DNA of 64,000 nucleotides, taken from Paguma larvata. Taxonomy: Eukaryota > Chordata > Mammalia > Carnivora > Viverridae. The notes below the pieces were generated by a model, which saw only the letters and a program-made list of their open reading frames with translations, was not told the DNA's origin and searched no databases. A program made the translations under genes and the position numbers. The DNA is taken from assembly GCA_030068075.1 (NCBI GenBank), contig CM057841.1, forward strand, positions 5,093,565 to 5,157,564, given 5' to 3'. Shown here piece by piece: positions 11,525-22,945 of this stretch (position 1 is the first letter of the stretch; each line of letters opens with the position of its first letter).

Positions 11525-11752
11525 GGGGCGCCTGGGTAGCTCAGTCAGTTAAGCATTCGACTCTTGATTTCAGCTCAGGTCGTGATCTCACAGTTCGTGA
11601 GCTCAAGCTCCACGTTGGCCTCTGTGCCGACAGCACAGAGCCTGCTTGGGATTCTCTCTCTCGCCCTCTCTGCCTCTCCCCCACTCACACCGTCTCTGTC
11701 TCTCTCAAAATAAATAAACTTAAAATAATTAAAATAAAAATAAAACAAACTT
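11525..11752 (+). repeat. Carnivore tRNA-SINE
   Basis: Head GGGGCGCCTGGGTAGCTCAG, tail AAATAAACTTAAAATAATT. Confidence 0.94.
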
Positions 11753-12540
11753 TTAGATTTATGGAAGTATAATTTACATGTACTATTTAGGATTTACCCA
11801 TTTTTAGTATACAGTTCGGTACATTTTAGTAATGGTGTACAGTCATGTAACAGCCATCACAGTCAAGGGATAGAACATTTCATTACTCCCCAAAGTTCCC
11901 ATATCCTTAGCCTGATTTCCCCCTCCTTAGCCCTAGCACTAAGCAACCTTCAGTGTGCTCTCAGTTAATGTACTTTTGCCTTTCTAGAAATTCATGTAAA
12001 TGGAACCATTCAGTATCTTGTGTTTGACCTCCTTTTGCCCACCGTAATGTTTTTGAGATTCATCCATGTTGCTCTAGGTATTGATGTTTTGTTTAGTCAT
12101 ATTAATTATCAAATAATCAATATTTCATTCCTTCTTATTGCCCAGTAGTATGCCATGCTATGGATATACCATACTTTTTCTATTTTCCTGGTGATGTGTT
12201 GTAATAGGTTGCTTTCAATTTTTGGGCCATTACGAATAATGCTGTGTTTTTTTTTAAGGAAATTTATTTATTTATTAAAGTTCATTTATTTTGAGAGAGA
12301 GAGAGCACACACACAAACAGGGGAGGTGCAGAGAGGGAGAGAGAGAATCCCAAGCAGGCTCCATGCTGTCAGCACAGAGCCCAGTGTGGGGCTCGATCCC
12401 ACAAACTGTGAGATCATGACCTGAGCCAAAATCAAGAGTCAGATGCTTACCCGACTGAGCCCCCCAGGAGCCTCTGAATAATGCTGTTAATAACATCTAG
12501 CCCTTCTACCAACATTTCAAGACCTTTCTCTTCTATTTGC
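11753..12540 (+). repeat. Old L1-like fragment, split by a SINE
   Basis: L1M-type 3' text ('GAAGTATAATTTACATGTAC', 'GTACAGTCATGTAACAGCC', 'AAATTCATGTAAATGGAACC', 'GAGATTCATCCATGTTGC'), broken at 12248-12474 by a SINE. Confidence 0.65.
12248..12474 (-). repeat. Carnivore tRNA-SINE
   Basis: Inserted in the L1-like element. The target-site duplication GAATAATGCTGT is visible at 12234-12245 and 12476-12487. Confidence 0.95.
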
Positions 12541-12632
12541 AAACCTATAATGTTATATTTTTTTTTTTGTTTCCATTCTTGTGAGTTGGAGAGAGAGAAA
12601 GTGATCTCTCTTTTTGGTTTTGCTATCCAATT

Positions 12633-12848
12633 CTTTTTTTTTTTTTAATGTTTATTTTTGAGAGAGAGACAGAGACAGCGTGAGCAGAGAAGGGGCAGAG
12701 AGAGGGAGACACGGAATCCGAAGCAGGCTCCAGGCTCCTAGCTGTCAGCACAGGCCCCACACAGGACTCAAACTCATGAATTGCGAGATCATGACCTGAG
12801 CTGAACCAAGAGTTGGATGCTTAACCGACTGAGCCACCCAGGCGCCCC
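12633..12848 (-). repeat. Carnivore tRNA-SINE
   Basis: Complete reverse copy, with target-site duplication CCAATTCTTTTTT at 12627-12639 and 12856-12868. Confidence 0.95.
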
Positions 12849-12881
12849 CCACCCTCCAATTCTTTTTTATGTTTACTATTA

Positions 12882-12980
12882 TTTTTTTTTTAATAATCTC
12901 TACACCCAACGTGGGGCTTGAACTCCCAACCCGGAGACGAAGAGTCGAAAGGTCTTCGGCCTGAGCCGGCCTGGCACCCC
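12882..12980 (-). repeat. Short-form carnivore tRNA-SINE
   Basis: TAATAATCTCTACACCCAAC to GAGCCGGCCTGGCACCCC. It is second in a long-then-short pair like those at 7357 and 30600. Confidence 0.88.
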
Positions 12981-13159
12981 ATTACGGGTAAATGTTCAGT
13001 TGTGGAATCTCACTTATCATTTTGTTTCTGTGCTTTGGTTTTAGCAATATGCACCGCATTCTCCACCCCAGGATTATAAAACTATTCACCCGTGCGGTCT
13101 TCCCGGGGGTGAGAAAAGGAGGGATTGGGGTGGAAACCGAATAGAAAAGCAGGTCAGGA

Positions 13160-13470
13160 GGGAATGACACTTCTGAGTGGACACCCCTGAGAAGAAGCAG
13201 CAGAGCGTCGGCTGCCAGAGAAAACTTGAGTTCATTGACCCGCCGTGGAATTTCCTCCTGAATCCGTAAGCTAGGTGCCCGGCTGCGATCCAAGCAACAC
13301 AGCTCTTGCCGTCCGCACTCAGGAAGGGAGCAGCTTTCTCAAAGCAGCACAGACCTGGCCAGTGTTTAAGAGACCTCGATTTCCAAGCCATAAATCTACT
13401 TACTTCTTGTCATTTTGCAGATTCCATCCCCTGGTCCTGTTGGCAGTCATTTTGGGGTGGGTTTTTTTTT
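13160..13470 (+). repeat. P-family repeat, copy P3
   Basis: More eroded copy. It retains TTGAGTTCATTGACCCGCCG, TGGAATTTCCTCCTGAAT, TCCGTAAGCTAGGTGC, CTCAGGAAGGGA, AGCTTTCTCAAAG and GATTTCCAAGCCATAAAT in the same order as P2. The copy is cut by the T-rich run at 13462-13486. Confidence 0.55.
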
Positions 13471-13486
13471 TTTGTTTTTTTTTTTG
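13462..13486. repeat. T-rich run
   Basis: Two T tracts split by a single G. The following 13490-13845 holds no recognised element. Confidence 0.9.
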
Positions 13487-13845
13487 CGGGGAAAGGTGAG
13501 GGGTGGAAATCCTTCCCCTTCGTTATTTCCTGGTTCCTCTGATGTTCAGCTATGACTCCAGCCTAATCCTAAATATGCAACTACAATTTCTGTAATTGGT
13601 TCAACTTGAAGCTAGATCAGTAAGAACTTAACTTTTATTGCTTCAGCTGACTGTGTACATCTACCTTAAGTTCACACACGTGCCTCTCTTCACACGATTT
13701 TGTCTGCCTTTTCTGTGTAAAACTGTTGTCCACACTGCTCCATTATAACCGTATGCGTGTTTTGCATCATAGCTAATAATTCGCTCTGCAGAAACACAGC
13801 CTCACAGCAAATATGTCATTGCTGCTTCTTCCCTCTGCCCTGGGA

Positions 13846-14180
13846 ATTTGCATGTTGAAGCCCTAAGTCCCAGGACCCCAGAATGTGACCGTATCGGGTG
13901 AGAGGGTCTTCCACACAGGTAACCAAGGAAAGTGAGGTCACTAGGGTGGACCCTAATCCAGTGTGACTGGTGTCCTCATGACAAGAGGACATGTGGGGCA
14001 CAGACACGGGGAGAAGACAGCCGTCTACAAGCCAGGGAGAGTGTCCTCAGAAGAGACCCACCCGCCCATGCCTGGATCCGGTCTTCCGGCCTCCAGTCCC
14101 GTGAGACAATACATTTCTGGTGGCTAAGTCTGGCACTCTGTGGCGCTCTGTGACAGTGGTCCCCACAAATTAATACACTT
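13846..14180 (+). repeat. Ancient interspersed repeat (GTTGAAGCCCTAA family)
   Basis: The clearest copy: 'CATGTTGAAGCCCTAAGTCC', 'CAGAATGTGACCGTATCGG', 'GAGGTCACTAGGGTGGACCC', 'GTGACTGGTGTCCTCATGAC', 'GAAGACAGCCGTCTACAAGC' and 'CCGTGAGACAATACATTTCT'. A very common mammalian repeat, whose family name I leave open. Confidence 0.65.
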
Positions 14181-14439
14181 CCCCAACCAGGGTGCCCCGA
14201 AACCTCCTTCCCACGGAGAGATTCTGGAGTCCAGACAGCTTTCACATCGTGGGAAGGAACGGAGTCTTCGTCGAAAGAGCAACGAGAGGATCGCCCGATG
14301 TGCTTTAACCCAAGATGCAGACACGGGCGCCTTCTCTTCTGAAGAAGAGCGTGTTGGCGCCAGCATGGATTATGAGCCGGGACTGGTGGATGGAGGGGAC
14401 CAGTGAAGAGACAGTGTTTGCTTTATGTATCCGCCTGGC

Positions 14440-14775
14440 CAGGCTCTCCTCCCCCCACCCCTGACGATTGAGTCAGACTTGAATCCGGGTGTTGCCGTGA
14501 GGTATTTTGTAGATGTGGTCAGTGTCTACAATCAGTCGACTCTAAGTAAGGAGATTTTCCTAGCGCATGTGGGTGGGCCTCATCCCATCAGTTGAAAGGC
14601 CCGAAGAGCAAACACTGAGGTTTCCCTGAGGAAGAAGAAAGTCTGCCCCAAGACTGCACATGAGCTGCTGCCTGAGTTCCCAGCCTGCCGCCAGCCCTAC
14701 AAATCCGACTTGCCAGACCCACAGCCACGTGAGCCAGGTCCTTGAAACGAGTCCCTTAAAAACCCAAGCATGGAT
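14440..14775 (+). repeat. Ancient interspersed repeat (second type)
   Basis: 'GTGGGTGGGCCTCATCCCATCAGTTGAAAGGCC', read with the following 'CCTGAGGAAGAAGAAAGTCTGCC', is a frequent old mammalian repeat ending in a TATATATACACAT stretch. That end grades directly into the minisatellite at 14760, which probably grew from it. Confidence 0.55.
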
Positions 14776-15395
14776 ATAGATACACATATCTATATGTACT
14801 GAGAAGTATATCTGTGCATATATGTATACATGCAGGCATACACACATACACATATACAAACATGCGTGCACCACATACCTGAACATGTGTGTACACGTAC
14901 ACGCACATGCATGCACACATGTATGTACATGTGCACATACCCATGCGCTCGTGTGCGTGCACATGTACACCGAGACATACACGCATGGACGTGTACAAAC
15001 ATATATACACACGCGCAAATATACCCTCATACATGTGTGCACACATGGACATACATGCACATATATACACATACACATATATGCATACAAATACACGCAC
15101 ACATGCACACATACGTGCACACATACATGTACATGGATATATACACATATACATGTCCATACACATATACTTGCACACACATATACACATAAATATACAC
15201 ATAGGCGCATACGTATACACATGCACACATGTATACATATGGCACATACATGCACACATATGCACATAGAAATAGCTACGTGCACATAGGCACATATATG
15301 TGTACAGGTATACACATTCGTGTACATATATACATACCTGTGTACATATATGCACATATGTGCGCACACCTGTATACATGTACATATATGTCCTA
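14760..15395. repeat. Complex (CA)n/(TA)n minisatellite
   Basis: About 640 bp of imperfect CACATA, TACACA, ATGTGTGC and GTACATATA units without a fixed period. Because it lacks stop codons in most frames it yields the longest open frames of the window (269 and 222 codons, minus strand), which are His/Cys/Val/Tyr repeats and not genes. Confidence 0.95.
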
Positions 15396-15770
15396 TTTGC
15401 TTGGGCTACACAATAAAGCACCACAGGCTGCGTGACCCAAACAACAGAAATGTGTCATCTTGCCCATCTGGAGAGTGGAAGTCAGAGATCCCGGTGTGGG
15501 CCGGGTGGGTTTCTCCCGGACTCTCTGTGCTTGGTCTCCAGACCACCCTACCCCCGTCTCCTCACACAGCCCTCTGTGTGTGTGTGTGTGTCTGTGTGTG
15601 CGCTTCTGTGTCCTGATCTCCTCTTATTATGAGGACACCGGTCACGCCGCTTAGGTGTGCTCAGGGCCACACCGCTGACCTCAGTTTACCTTCTTCACCT
15701 CTTTAAAGGCCCCGCCTGCGAATGCACTCACATTTTGAGGTCCTGGGGGCTGGGATTTCAACTTCCAGAT
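15395..15770 (-). repeat. Ancient interspersed repeat (GTTGAAGCCCTAA family)
   Basis: Reverse-sense copy: 'AATAAAGCACCACAGGCTGCG', 'TCATCTTGCCCATCTGGAG', 'GTGTCCTGATCTCCTCTTATTATGAGGACACC' and 'GAGGTCCTGGGGGCTGGGATTTCAAC'. A (TG)n run at 15574-15601 interrupts it. Confidence 0.6.
15574..15601. repeat. (TG)n microsatellite
   Basis: TG dinucleotides with one TCTG break. Confidence 0.95.
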
Positions 15771-16660
15771 TTTGGGGGGACACGGGTCAGCCTGGAACAC
15801 TACCGGTCCTGTTCCTCTGGGAGAATTCGGACGACCCTGGCACGTTCTGCTCTAGGGAGTGGGCTGGCAGCCTGAGCACGGGGCGGGCTTGGGGTGCCAG
15901 GGGCTCCACACAGCTGGGGAGAGACCTCCCGGGAGGGAGAGAGCCCTCCACCACCTCTGTGAAGGGAAAACATGGTTCTAACGTTTCTCCCTCGGCGCGG
16001 CCAACCTCGGCTCGGACCTGCGTCTGTGTGCCTCACTAGCTCCCTGGGGAGGGTTGGTGGAGGTCGAATTACAGGGCCCGAGTGCGGGAAAGGTCCCGGA
16101 ATCCTGAGCCTGGCCGCTCACTGCACGGAGAAGCCTGTCAATGTTTCCTGGAAATCGGGGCTGCGTTTGCAGCCCGTCCTCCAGTCGCTTTCACTCATGA
16201 AGATGTCCCATGATACAAAAGATTCCTCCGGAATTCTGATTGCGTTTTTATCTTTTCATTAAAACAGTGCTAGGTTCTCATTTCATGTGCCGTTCTTGTA
16301 TTTTATAGGCCTGTTTCCAATGATCTCGCCTCGCAGGCAAGGCTGTGAGAGTCCCCTCTGTCTGTGTCTCTGGACACGTGGGCTGCGTTAATTAAGAATC
16401 AATCCATTTTTTTGGATGAGTGAGAAGACCAGAGCGGATGTGTTGTGAGTCCAGTAATAGTACTGACAACCTGCGTGTCAGAAAGGTCACCCTGGCTGAT
16501 GGGCAGAGACGGGATGGGGGGGGAGGGAGGGCAGGTGGGAGCCAAGTCACCCGGGAGGGAGCGAAGGAGGAGGTTGTATGAGCGATCCAGGAATCTGGCA
16601 GTGGAGCTCAGGCCAGCACAGTGGCTGGAGGAGGAGAATGGGAGAGACCAGCGGCTTTTG

Positions 16661-16881
16661 CTTTTTTTTTTTTTTTTTTAATGTTTTTTATTTATTTTGA
16701 GAGAGAGAGAAAGAGCGTGAGTAGGGGGAGGAGCAGAGAGGGAGAAAGAGAATCCCAAGCAGGCTCTGCGCTGTCTGCACGGAGGCCCCTGATGTGGGCT
16801 CGAGCTCACGCACCATGAGATCATGACCTGAGCTGAAATCAAGAGTCAGAGACTTAAAGGACTGAGCCAGCCAGGCGCCCC
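16661..16881 (-). repeat. Carnivore tRNA-SINE
   Basis: Starts with an 18-base T run (tail complement) and ends GAGCCAGCCAGGCGCCCC. 15771-16660 holds no recognised gene. Confidence 0.94.
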
Positions 16882-17418
16882 GAGGCCGGCGTTTTAAATG
16901 GGAATAGAAGCGGAAGGGCAAATCAGCCACTTGGTGATGGGGACTCTGCCTCCCTGGGTGAAGCTATTAGGATGTTTTCCCCGGGACCAGACAGATCCTC
17001 ATGCAGACCCTGCCCCAGAATGGTCCCCGATCTAGAGAATCTCCTTCCAAACGAGATGCCCCTTGCAGACACTGCCCTGGACGGATCCGGTTCTAAAGCA
17101 CAAACATATTTTCTCTCGCAGCCCTTTCTCTTGTAACTGTTCCAGAATTTTTAATCGCAGAGAAAAGGAAAGAATGGCACCTGGGAGGTGTCGACGATTG
17201 CTTGGCGGTCCCCACACTTGTGGGAAGGGCTGCTGGTTTTACGTGCACACTTGTAAATACATGGACGTCCTGTCCTGAAGGGCGGTCACTGGTCTGCGAT
17301 GTAGTCAGCGCTCACCAAATACGCGGCAGCTGAGCATGGGACGCGTGCCCAAACGACACGATGATGCGCCTTTGTTAAGTTGTGCCCTTACACACCGTAT
17401 GTGGTAACATCCTCGCAC

Positions 17419-17446
17419 CCCCCCCCCACACACACACACACTCACA
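17419..17446. repeat. C run plus (CA)n
   Basis: Nine or ten C followed by CA repeats. The surrounding 16882-18470 is GC-rich and unassigned, with open frames up to 134 codons that show no domain. Confidence 0.85.
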
Positions 17447-18472
17447 CATCTGCCAGCAGGTCGTGGAGCACAGCCCCAAGCGCCTTAGGGTTTAGAACCT
17501 GCAAACCAACCCATCAGACACGTCCCGGATCGCCTCATTTGTCCCCAGAAGCCTGCCTCCCGCCAGGCCCTCACCCCAGGAACACTCTGACACTTCCACT
17601 CACCAGAGGCCTCAGTGTGGAGGGGGCTTCTTGAACAAGCAGCGAGAGTGTGAATCGGAGACGGACGGGGCCAGTTTCAGCCTCGGAAAGGCAGCCGAAC
17701 AATGAGAAGGACGGTCAGTAATGAAACACGGAGTGTTTGGGAGGTAGAAACGACATGACCTGGGGCTGGTAGATTTCTGTGCCTCCACGGCCCTGTGCCC
17801 ATGGTTCTGGCCCGGCCGCGCTGTGACCAAGTATGTTAAAGTGTAGGCTTCATTATCATTGAGGGGTGGCAAGGTCAACGGATGAGGAGATGACCGCCAT
17901 CAAAAAGGGCATTCGTTACTCACTGTTCTAGAGAGGAGAGGGCACGTGTGACAGACAGGTCCCACACAGGGAAGCCCCAGGGGTGGTGGGCAGGCAGAGG
18001 GAGCGAGGGGGAAACGCAAGCAGGAGCCCTGACCGTGGTTTCTGTGGGAAGGATCGGGCAAGGCCAAGTGAGCAGGCTCAGGACGGGCTCGCCAGGAGCA
18101 TGTCAGCGAGCCGTGGGGCATAGGGACACGCGGCCCTGGGAGGCTGAGGGCAGGGGGACAGGTGGCCCAGAGCGTGAGAGCCCCGCGGAGGCGGCGGTGG
18201 GGGCGGGGCCCGGACTGGCTGGCCTGCACAGAAAAGGCACGCTCCGAGGCTTCCTGCATCTAGGACTTAGCGAACCCAGTCTCTCTGAGGTCATCAAGGC
18301 CCCACGACGTCAAAGCATCCATCCGAACATGGACAGTGAAGGGCGTGGTTGACACACCCAGGAGGGGTGAGGGCAGCGCCAGTGCTTCTGGGTGGTGGGG
18401 TCGGGGTGGAAGACCTGGGATGGATAGAGCCAAGCTCGTTCCCGCCAGCCTCGTCCACGGCTCCGTCTCCTA

Positions 18473-18560
18473 AAGCAGCATTTCTCAAATTTTACTGGGC
18501 ATCCGACTCACTGGGGAGCTGGGCGAGTGGGTCTGGGGTGTGCCTGTTACTGTCACCCTT
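18473..18560 (+). mobile_element. hAT-type MITE fragment
   Basis: 'AAGCAGCATTTCTCAAATTTTACTGGGCATC' (read as the 5' end of the element), then 'GACTCACTGGGGAGCTGG' and 'GTGGGTCTGGGGTGTGCC', match the MER5/MER20-like consensus text. 18561-19384 has no recognised gene. Confidence 0.5.
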
Positions 18561-19384
18561 CTAACAACAGTCCATCGGTCCCGAGCGAACTGGGAGTGCC
18601 GGTCACCCCACTTCCAGCCCGACGGCACCGGCACCTGGCCCGAGCTTCAGGCAGCGAGGTCCCGGCTGAGCCCACCCCTCCCAAGGCAGCTTCCCAGTGA
18701 GGAAGGCATTCTACGCTCTGCTCCTGGTGCAGGCTGACTCTCCGCTGTTGGTCGTCCCCTTCCAGAGTGGGACCCACTCGGGTTTTGCCCCTGCTGCCCT
18801 TCCAGGCTCGTGCACATCATCCGTCTCGGGGCCAGGACTCCCCATCTGCACGTGTGCACGGTCCTCTGCTGTCTCCCGGCTGCCTGAGGCTCGGTCTCTG
18901 GCCGTCTCCCGTCCACGCGCCTTGCAATGGCCAAGTGGCCACAGTCACCCTCTTTTCTGTAATGCTGAGCCCCAGACTCTTCCATAGCCACCAGAGCCAG
19001 GCGCTGTCTGCTCACAAGGCAAAAGGGGTGACCATCTCAGTGACCGCACAGTGTGACCCGTGTAAAGAAGGCGGCACCAACAAACACACGTGGCGGAGCG
19101 GATGTGCAGACGTGGCTCCATCTACACTGAACGTACAGGGGACTGGGAGATACCTACCAAAGAAAGGGGAGCTGAGAAGCTGGCAAAACAAAACAAAACT
19201 CTGTGATTAGTGTATGAAGAGCACAAACACGTCCAAAAGACAGACCTTGAAGAGCAAAAGGAAGGACTGAGCAAAGTCTGGAAGGAAGCTGCTAGTGGAG
19301 GAGGAAATTCAAATCACCAACAAACACGAGGAGATCCTGCTCTCCACGTAGATCTCGACAAAGTGGGTGCAAAAATCAAAACGA

Positions 19385-19556
19385 GGGGCGCGTGGGTGGC
19401 CCCGTCAGTAGAGCATCCAACTGGCTCGGGTCATGATCTCACGGTTGGTGGGTTCCCCCTCTCGTCGGGCTCTGGACTGACAGTGTGGAGCCTGCCTGGG
19501 AGTCTCTCTCTGCCCCTCCCTGGCTCACACTCTCTCTCACAAAATAAACAAACAAA
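19385..19556 (+). repeat. Carnivore tRNA-SINE, truncated body
   Basis: Head GGGGCGCGTGGGTGGCCCCG, missing part of the body, tail AAAATAAACAAACAAAC. Confidence 0.9.
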
Positions 19557-19558
19557 CT

Positions 19559-19733
19559 GGGGCGCCAGTCAGTTGAGTGTCTGCCTTTGGCTCAGGTCAT
19601 GATCTCACGGTTCACGAGTGTGAGCCCCACATCGGGTTCTCTGCTGTCAGCACAGAGCCCACTTCAGATCCTCTCTCTGCCCCTCCCCTCCTTTCTTTCT
19701 CTCAAAACTAAATAAGCATCAAAAAAAAAAATC
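19559..19733 (+). repeat. Carnivore tRNA-SINE, internally deleted head
   Basis: GGGGCGCCAGTCAGTTGAGTG lacks about 12 bases of the head. It lies directly at the tail of the previous SINE, another tail-targeted pair. Confidence 0.9.
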
Positions 19734-20003
19734 AAAATGAGGGCCCAGTTTCCACCCTTCAGACGGAGGAAGACGGAACTGTGGGGACTGTGTCAGGGTG
19801 TGCTTGGGGACGAAGGTCCATCTGCAGGCAGGTGTGAACACGCGGACCGGTGCCACATTTCCGATCCACTTTAGCGATCGGTTTGAACGCCCTTTGACCG
19901 AGCAGTTACCCTCCCCCATTTGGGAACTGGGTCCTTGGAACAGCACACGTCCTCAGGGGCCATTATAACGCGGGGGATGTCTTCACCTCTGCCATCAGAG
20001 GGG

Positions 20004-20165
20004 TCATTTGGCAGTGCTTACAGCTGGGTGTGGCTGTCACAGCTGGTGGGGGGCTGATGCTACTGCCGTCTCGAGGACAAACCAAGGGTGCTGTCGCGCA
20101 TGCTATGATGCACAGGACAGCTTCTGCACCCCAAAAATTGAATAACTGGCCCCAAACGCCAACTA
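20004..20165 (+). mobile_element. hAT-type MITE (MER5A-like)
   Basis: 'TCATTTGGCAGTGCTTACAG', 'GGCTGTCACAGCTGGTGGGGGGC', 'GATGCTACTGCCGTCTCGAGG', 'TGCTATGATGCACAGGACAGC' and 'GAATAACTGGCCCCAAACGCC' follow the MER5A order; the ends are eroded. Confidence 0.7.
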
Positions 20166-20529
20166 CGTTGGGTTGAGGAAGCCGCCCTAGAGCCCGGCAA
20201 TTCTGCTCCTGTGTGTTTGCCCCGGGTGGGGGAACACTCCCTCGTTCCCACTCAAGTCCAAGCACGCCCACTGCAATTTCTAGCCGATGCGGTCTGTCCG
20301 TGTGCCCGGCACTGTGCTAGGGAAGGGGGGCTGCTGGTGTTCTTTATGGTGAGAACAATCGGAGGAGGGAAACAACATAGGTGTCTGCTGACCAAGAGCT
20401 CGTCAGCCACGGTGCATTCATACGGAAAAGCACCACGTGGCTGACTAAAGTGTGAGCGCTACCGTCCATACAGACAGATCGCGGGGCAGGGAGACAGCCT
20501 CTCCTTCTCTCAGCAAACTTTCATCCTGC

Positions 20530-20760
20530 GCTAAGGTGTGCTTGCCCGGCACTTAGAACATACCCCCACCACCCCCACACACTCTGATATCAGAGCCTGC
20601 CCAGAAATTTCCAGTCTCTCTCCTCTTCCTCCTCCCTTCTAGCTGTGGTTTCCATGGCAACAGCCGAGCCTGCCTCCTCTGTAGGTCATTGCTCTTGGAG
20701 GGAAGGGTCATTGCTCAGCCGGGGGCTCAAACCTGCAGTGGTCCAAGCAGGACTCTTGTG
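20530..20760 (-). promoter_or_regulatory. X-box/kappa-B module B
   Basis: Read on the minus strand: X-box GTTGCCATGGAAAC, complement of 20648-20661, a perfect match to the commonest form. A 35-base GGGAGGAGGAAGAGG-type spacer follows, then ACTGGAAATTTCTGGG (complement of 20603-20612 at its core), then TTCTAAGTGCCGGGCA, a MIR/L2-like tail. Upstream text TTTGAGCCCCC and AGGCAGGCTCGG is shared with modules C and D. Confidence 0.75.
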
Positions 20761-20899
20761 CCCCTTGGAGTACGTCCTCGGATGGGAGCTCTGTAAAGCA
20801 GATCACGAAACCCACTCGCCGTGAGGGCCTCCCAGGACCCGGTCAGGTGTCACACGTGTCTTTAAAACACCAGCGATCTCAGCGGTATCCTTTCTTCTG

Positions 20900-20940
20900 C
20901 TTGTTCATTGATTCATTCATTTATTCAGCCCATGCGGATC
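20900..20940 (-). repeat. L2-type tail
   Basis: GTTCATTGATTCATTCATTTATTCAG is the complement of the TGAATGAATG end of L2. It lies about 250 bases upstream of the module B X-box in the same orientation. Confidence 0.55.
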
Positions 20941-20984
20941 GACTCTTCGCTCCTGTAGTCCAGCAGGGGGAGGGGCTCTCTCGT

Positions 20985-21070
20985 GATCTCTACTGTGTCC
21001 GCAGCGCTGAGCAGAATGCCTGGCACGTAGGAGGGTCCCCACACATTTTTAGAATGGGAAGAAATGGATG
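20985..21070 (+). repeat. L2/MIR-type tail
   Basis: 'AGAATGCCTGGCACGTAGGAGG' followed by an eroded AAATGGATGAA. Confidence 0.55.
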
Positions 21071-21337
21071 AAGTCTGTCCAGCTCGAAATTGGGATTCTG
21101 GCGCCTTGATTCATTTAGCATGCGTCACAGCATCGACTTCCTTCCTCGGATGGACGGCGGTTGGTTGGATGGCGGAGACCCTAGATTGTCTGAGTGGGAG
21201 GAAAGAGGGCAGTGCAAGGGCAGGGAGAGAGCTGATGGTGTTCAGTCTTCCACTCGCCCCAGAAAACTCGGGGGAATGTTTTCATATTTGGATGGAGGGG
21301 AGCTCAGTAAACACAATTCTAGAACTTACTACCATAA

Positions 21338-21545
21338 CGGGACGTCTGAGTGGCTCAGTCGGTTGAGCATCCAACTCTCGATTTCGGCTCAGATCATGAT
21401 CCCAGCGTCATAGGATGGAGCCCCACGTTGGGCTCTGTGCTGAGCATGGAGGCTGCTTGGGATTCTCTCTCTCCCTCCCTCTGCTCCTCCCTGCCACTCA
21501 CACATGCTCTCTCTCTCTCTCTCAGAATAAAAAAAAAGAAAAAGA
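21338..21545 (+). repeat. Carnivore tRNA-SINE
   Basis: Head GGGACGTCTGAGTGGCTCAG, tail AATAAAAAAAAAGAAAAAG. Confidence 0.93.
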
Positions 21546-21762
21546 GAGCCACTGGGTGGCTCAGTCGGTTGAGCATCTGACTTCAGCTCAGGTCATGATC
21601 TCATAGCTCATGAGTTCGAGCCCCACATCAGGCTCTGTGCTGACAGCTCAGAGCCTGGAGCCTGGTTTGGATTCTGTGTCTCCCTCTCTCTCTGTCTCTC
21701 CCCTGCTCGCACTCTGTCTCTCTCTCTCTCAAAAACAAACTAATAAACATTAAAAAAAATTT
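21546..21762 (+). repeat. Carnivore tRNA-SINE
   Basis: Follows the previous SINE with no gap. Head GAGCCACTGGGTGGCTCAG, tail AAAACAAACTAATAAAC. Confidence 0.93.
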
Positions 21763-22064
21763 TTAATGCATAATCCATTTCTGGGCACCTATACCGCAGA
21801 CACTCACAAAAGCCCCCACCCCCACACGGTGACCAAGGCAGTGGTGCTGGTGCAGGTTGGGGGAGGAGGGACAACCAAGTGACAAGTGCATAGAGTGCGT
21901 GTACCAGGATTTTACGGCCCAAAGACATGAATTCTTTGCTTGGTAAAGAAACTGTTTTAAAGGATATTAAGTGTTAGGATTTTATGTTAAATCAACAAGG
22001 GCTAAAAATTTATAATTTGTAACGCACCATTACCCAAATGTGAGCAAATATAACCCATTTACTT

Positions 22065-22205
22065 GTCCATCAATTCCCCTTCTACCAACGTCTGTTGAAT
22101 ACCTGCCGCGTGCTACACACTCAGGGCATCACAGACTGAGGTGAGGACACAGCGGAGATGAGAGAGAATGTGTCTGCTCCCAGAGGGCATCCGTCCCAGC
22201 GCGTG
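22065..22205 (-). repeat. L2 3' end
   Basis: 'CTGTTGAATACCTGCCGCGTGCTACACACTCAGG' (two adjoining stretches) and 'GTGTCTGCTCCCAGAGGGC' are the complement of the L2 terminal text. Confidence 0.55.
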
Positions 22206-22584
22206 ACAGAGGTGGAAGAGAAGGCCAGGCCACTCTGGACAGCACCGTGACAGTACCTGGAAAGGCCGGCCGGGCGCGTTCCCCTGCCAGGCGGAAAACC
22301 CAGGGCTCCGCGCCTTGCAGAGTGAAGGGGCACGTTAACTGAGGCCCCTGCAGACAGACTATGACAGTTTCCAAGCTGCAGGATGCTCGGCGGATGGGGG
22401 AGCCCTGTCCTCCCCGCCTGTCTCAGCACCCCATTTAGTGCCCCCTGCTGCCCTTAGAAGACTCCGAAATCGTTTTCTCCCCTCTGTCGCTCTGCTCCAG
22501 AGCTGGGCACATTTTGGATTCAGTGAGCGCAATTCATGGGGGGAGTGGGGAGGAGAGAATATTCCGGGTCCGAATAGACACGGC

Positions 22585-22608
22585 GGGGGGGGGGGGGGGG
22601 GGGGGGGG
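22585..22608. repeat. 24-base G run
   Basis: Uninterrupted G, able in principle to form a G-quadruplex. Its length is prone to sequencing error. It lies about 20 bases beyond the tail of module C. Confidence 0.9.
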
Positions 22609-22629
22609 CGCGGTGCCCAGCCCGTGGTT

Positions 22630-22945
22630 TCCTCAACAAAACTTTTAGCAAAAGCACCTGCTTGGCGCTAGCCCCGCATTTTGATCCCAACGCAGCCTTA
22701 ACTCGAGAACTGGAAATTTCCAGTACTCCTCAGGCCTCCGCTCTCCGGGCCCCCTCCCCTCTCCTTCCAGGAGCCGGGGACGGTTTCCATGGCAACGGCC
22801 GGAGCCTGCCCGCCTCCGCGGCACAATCAGGTGACAGCTCTTGAGGGAAAACAAAGACGGAGCCTGGGTGGGGGAGGGGGGCTTACACCTGCGGCCCCTC
22901 CCCCACCGCAGGCCTGGCCCGTTTCTTTGTGCGCCTTCACGGGCA
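22630..22945 (-). promoter_or_regulatory. X-box/kappa-B module C
   Basis: Minus strand: X-box GTTGCCATGGAAAC, complement of 22783-22796. After a 61-base spacer comes the perfect 16 bp palindrome ACTGGAAATTTCCAGT around 22712-22721. The tail reads GGGCTAGCGCCAAGCAGGTGC and TTTTGTTGAGG, recognisably the L2/MIR end CACAGTAGGTGCTCAATAAA...TTGTTGAA. Upstream homology to B and D reaches about 22945. The most complete copy in the left cluster. Confidence 0.8.

Noticed and set aside
14560..15424. Minus-strand open frames of 269 and 222 codons, the longest in the window
   Set aside because: They are translations of the CA/TA minisatellite, rich in His, Cys, Tyr, Val and Met in every phase.
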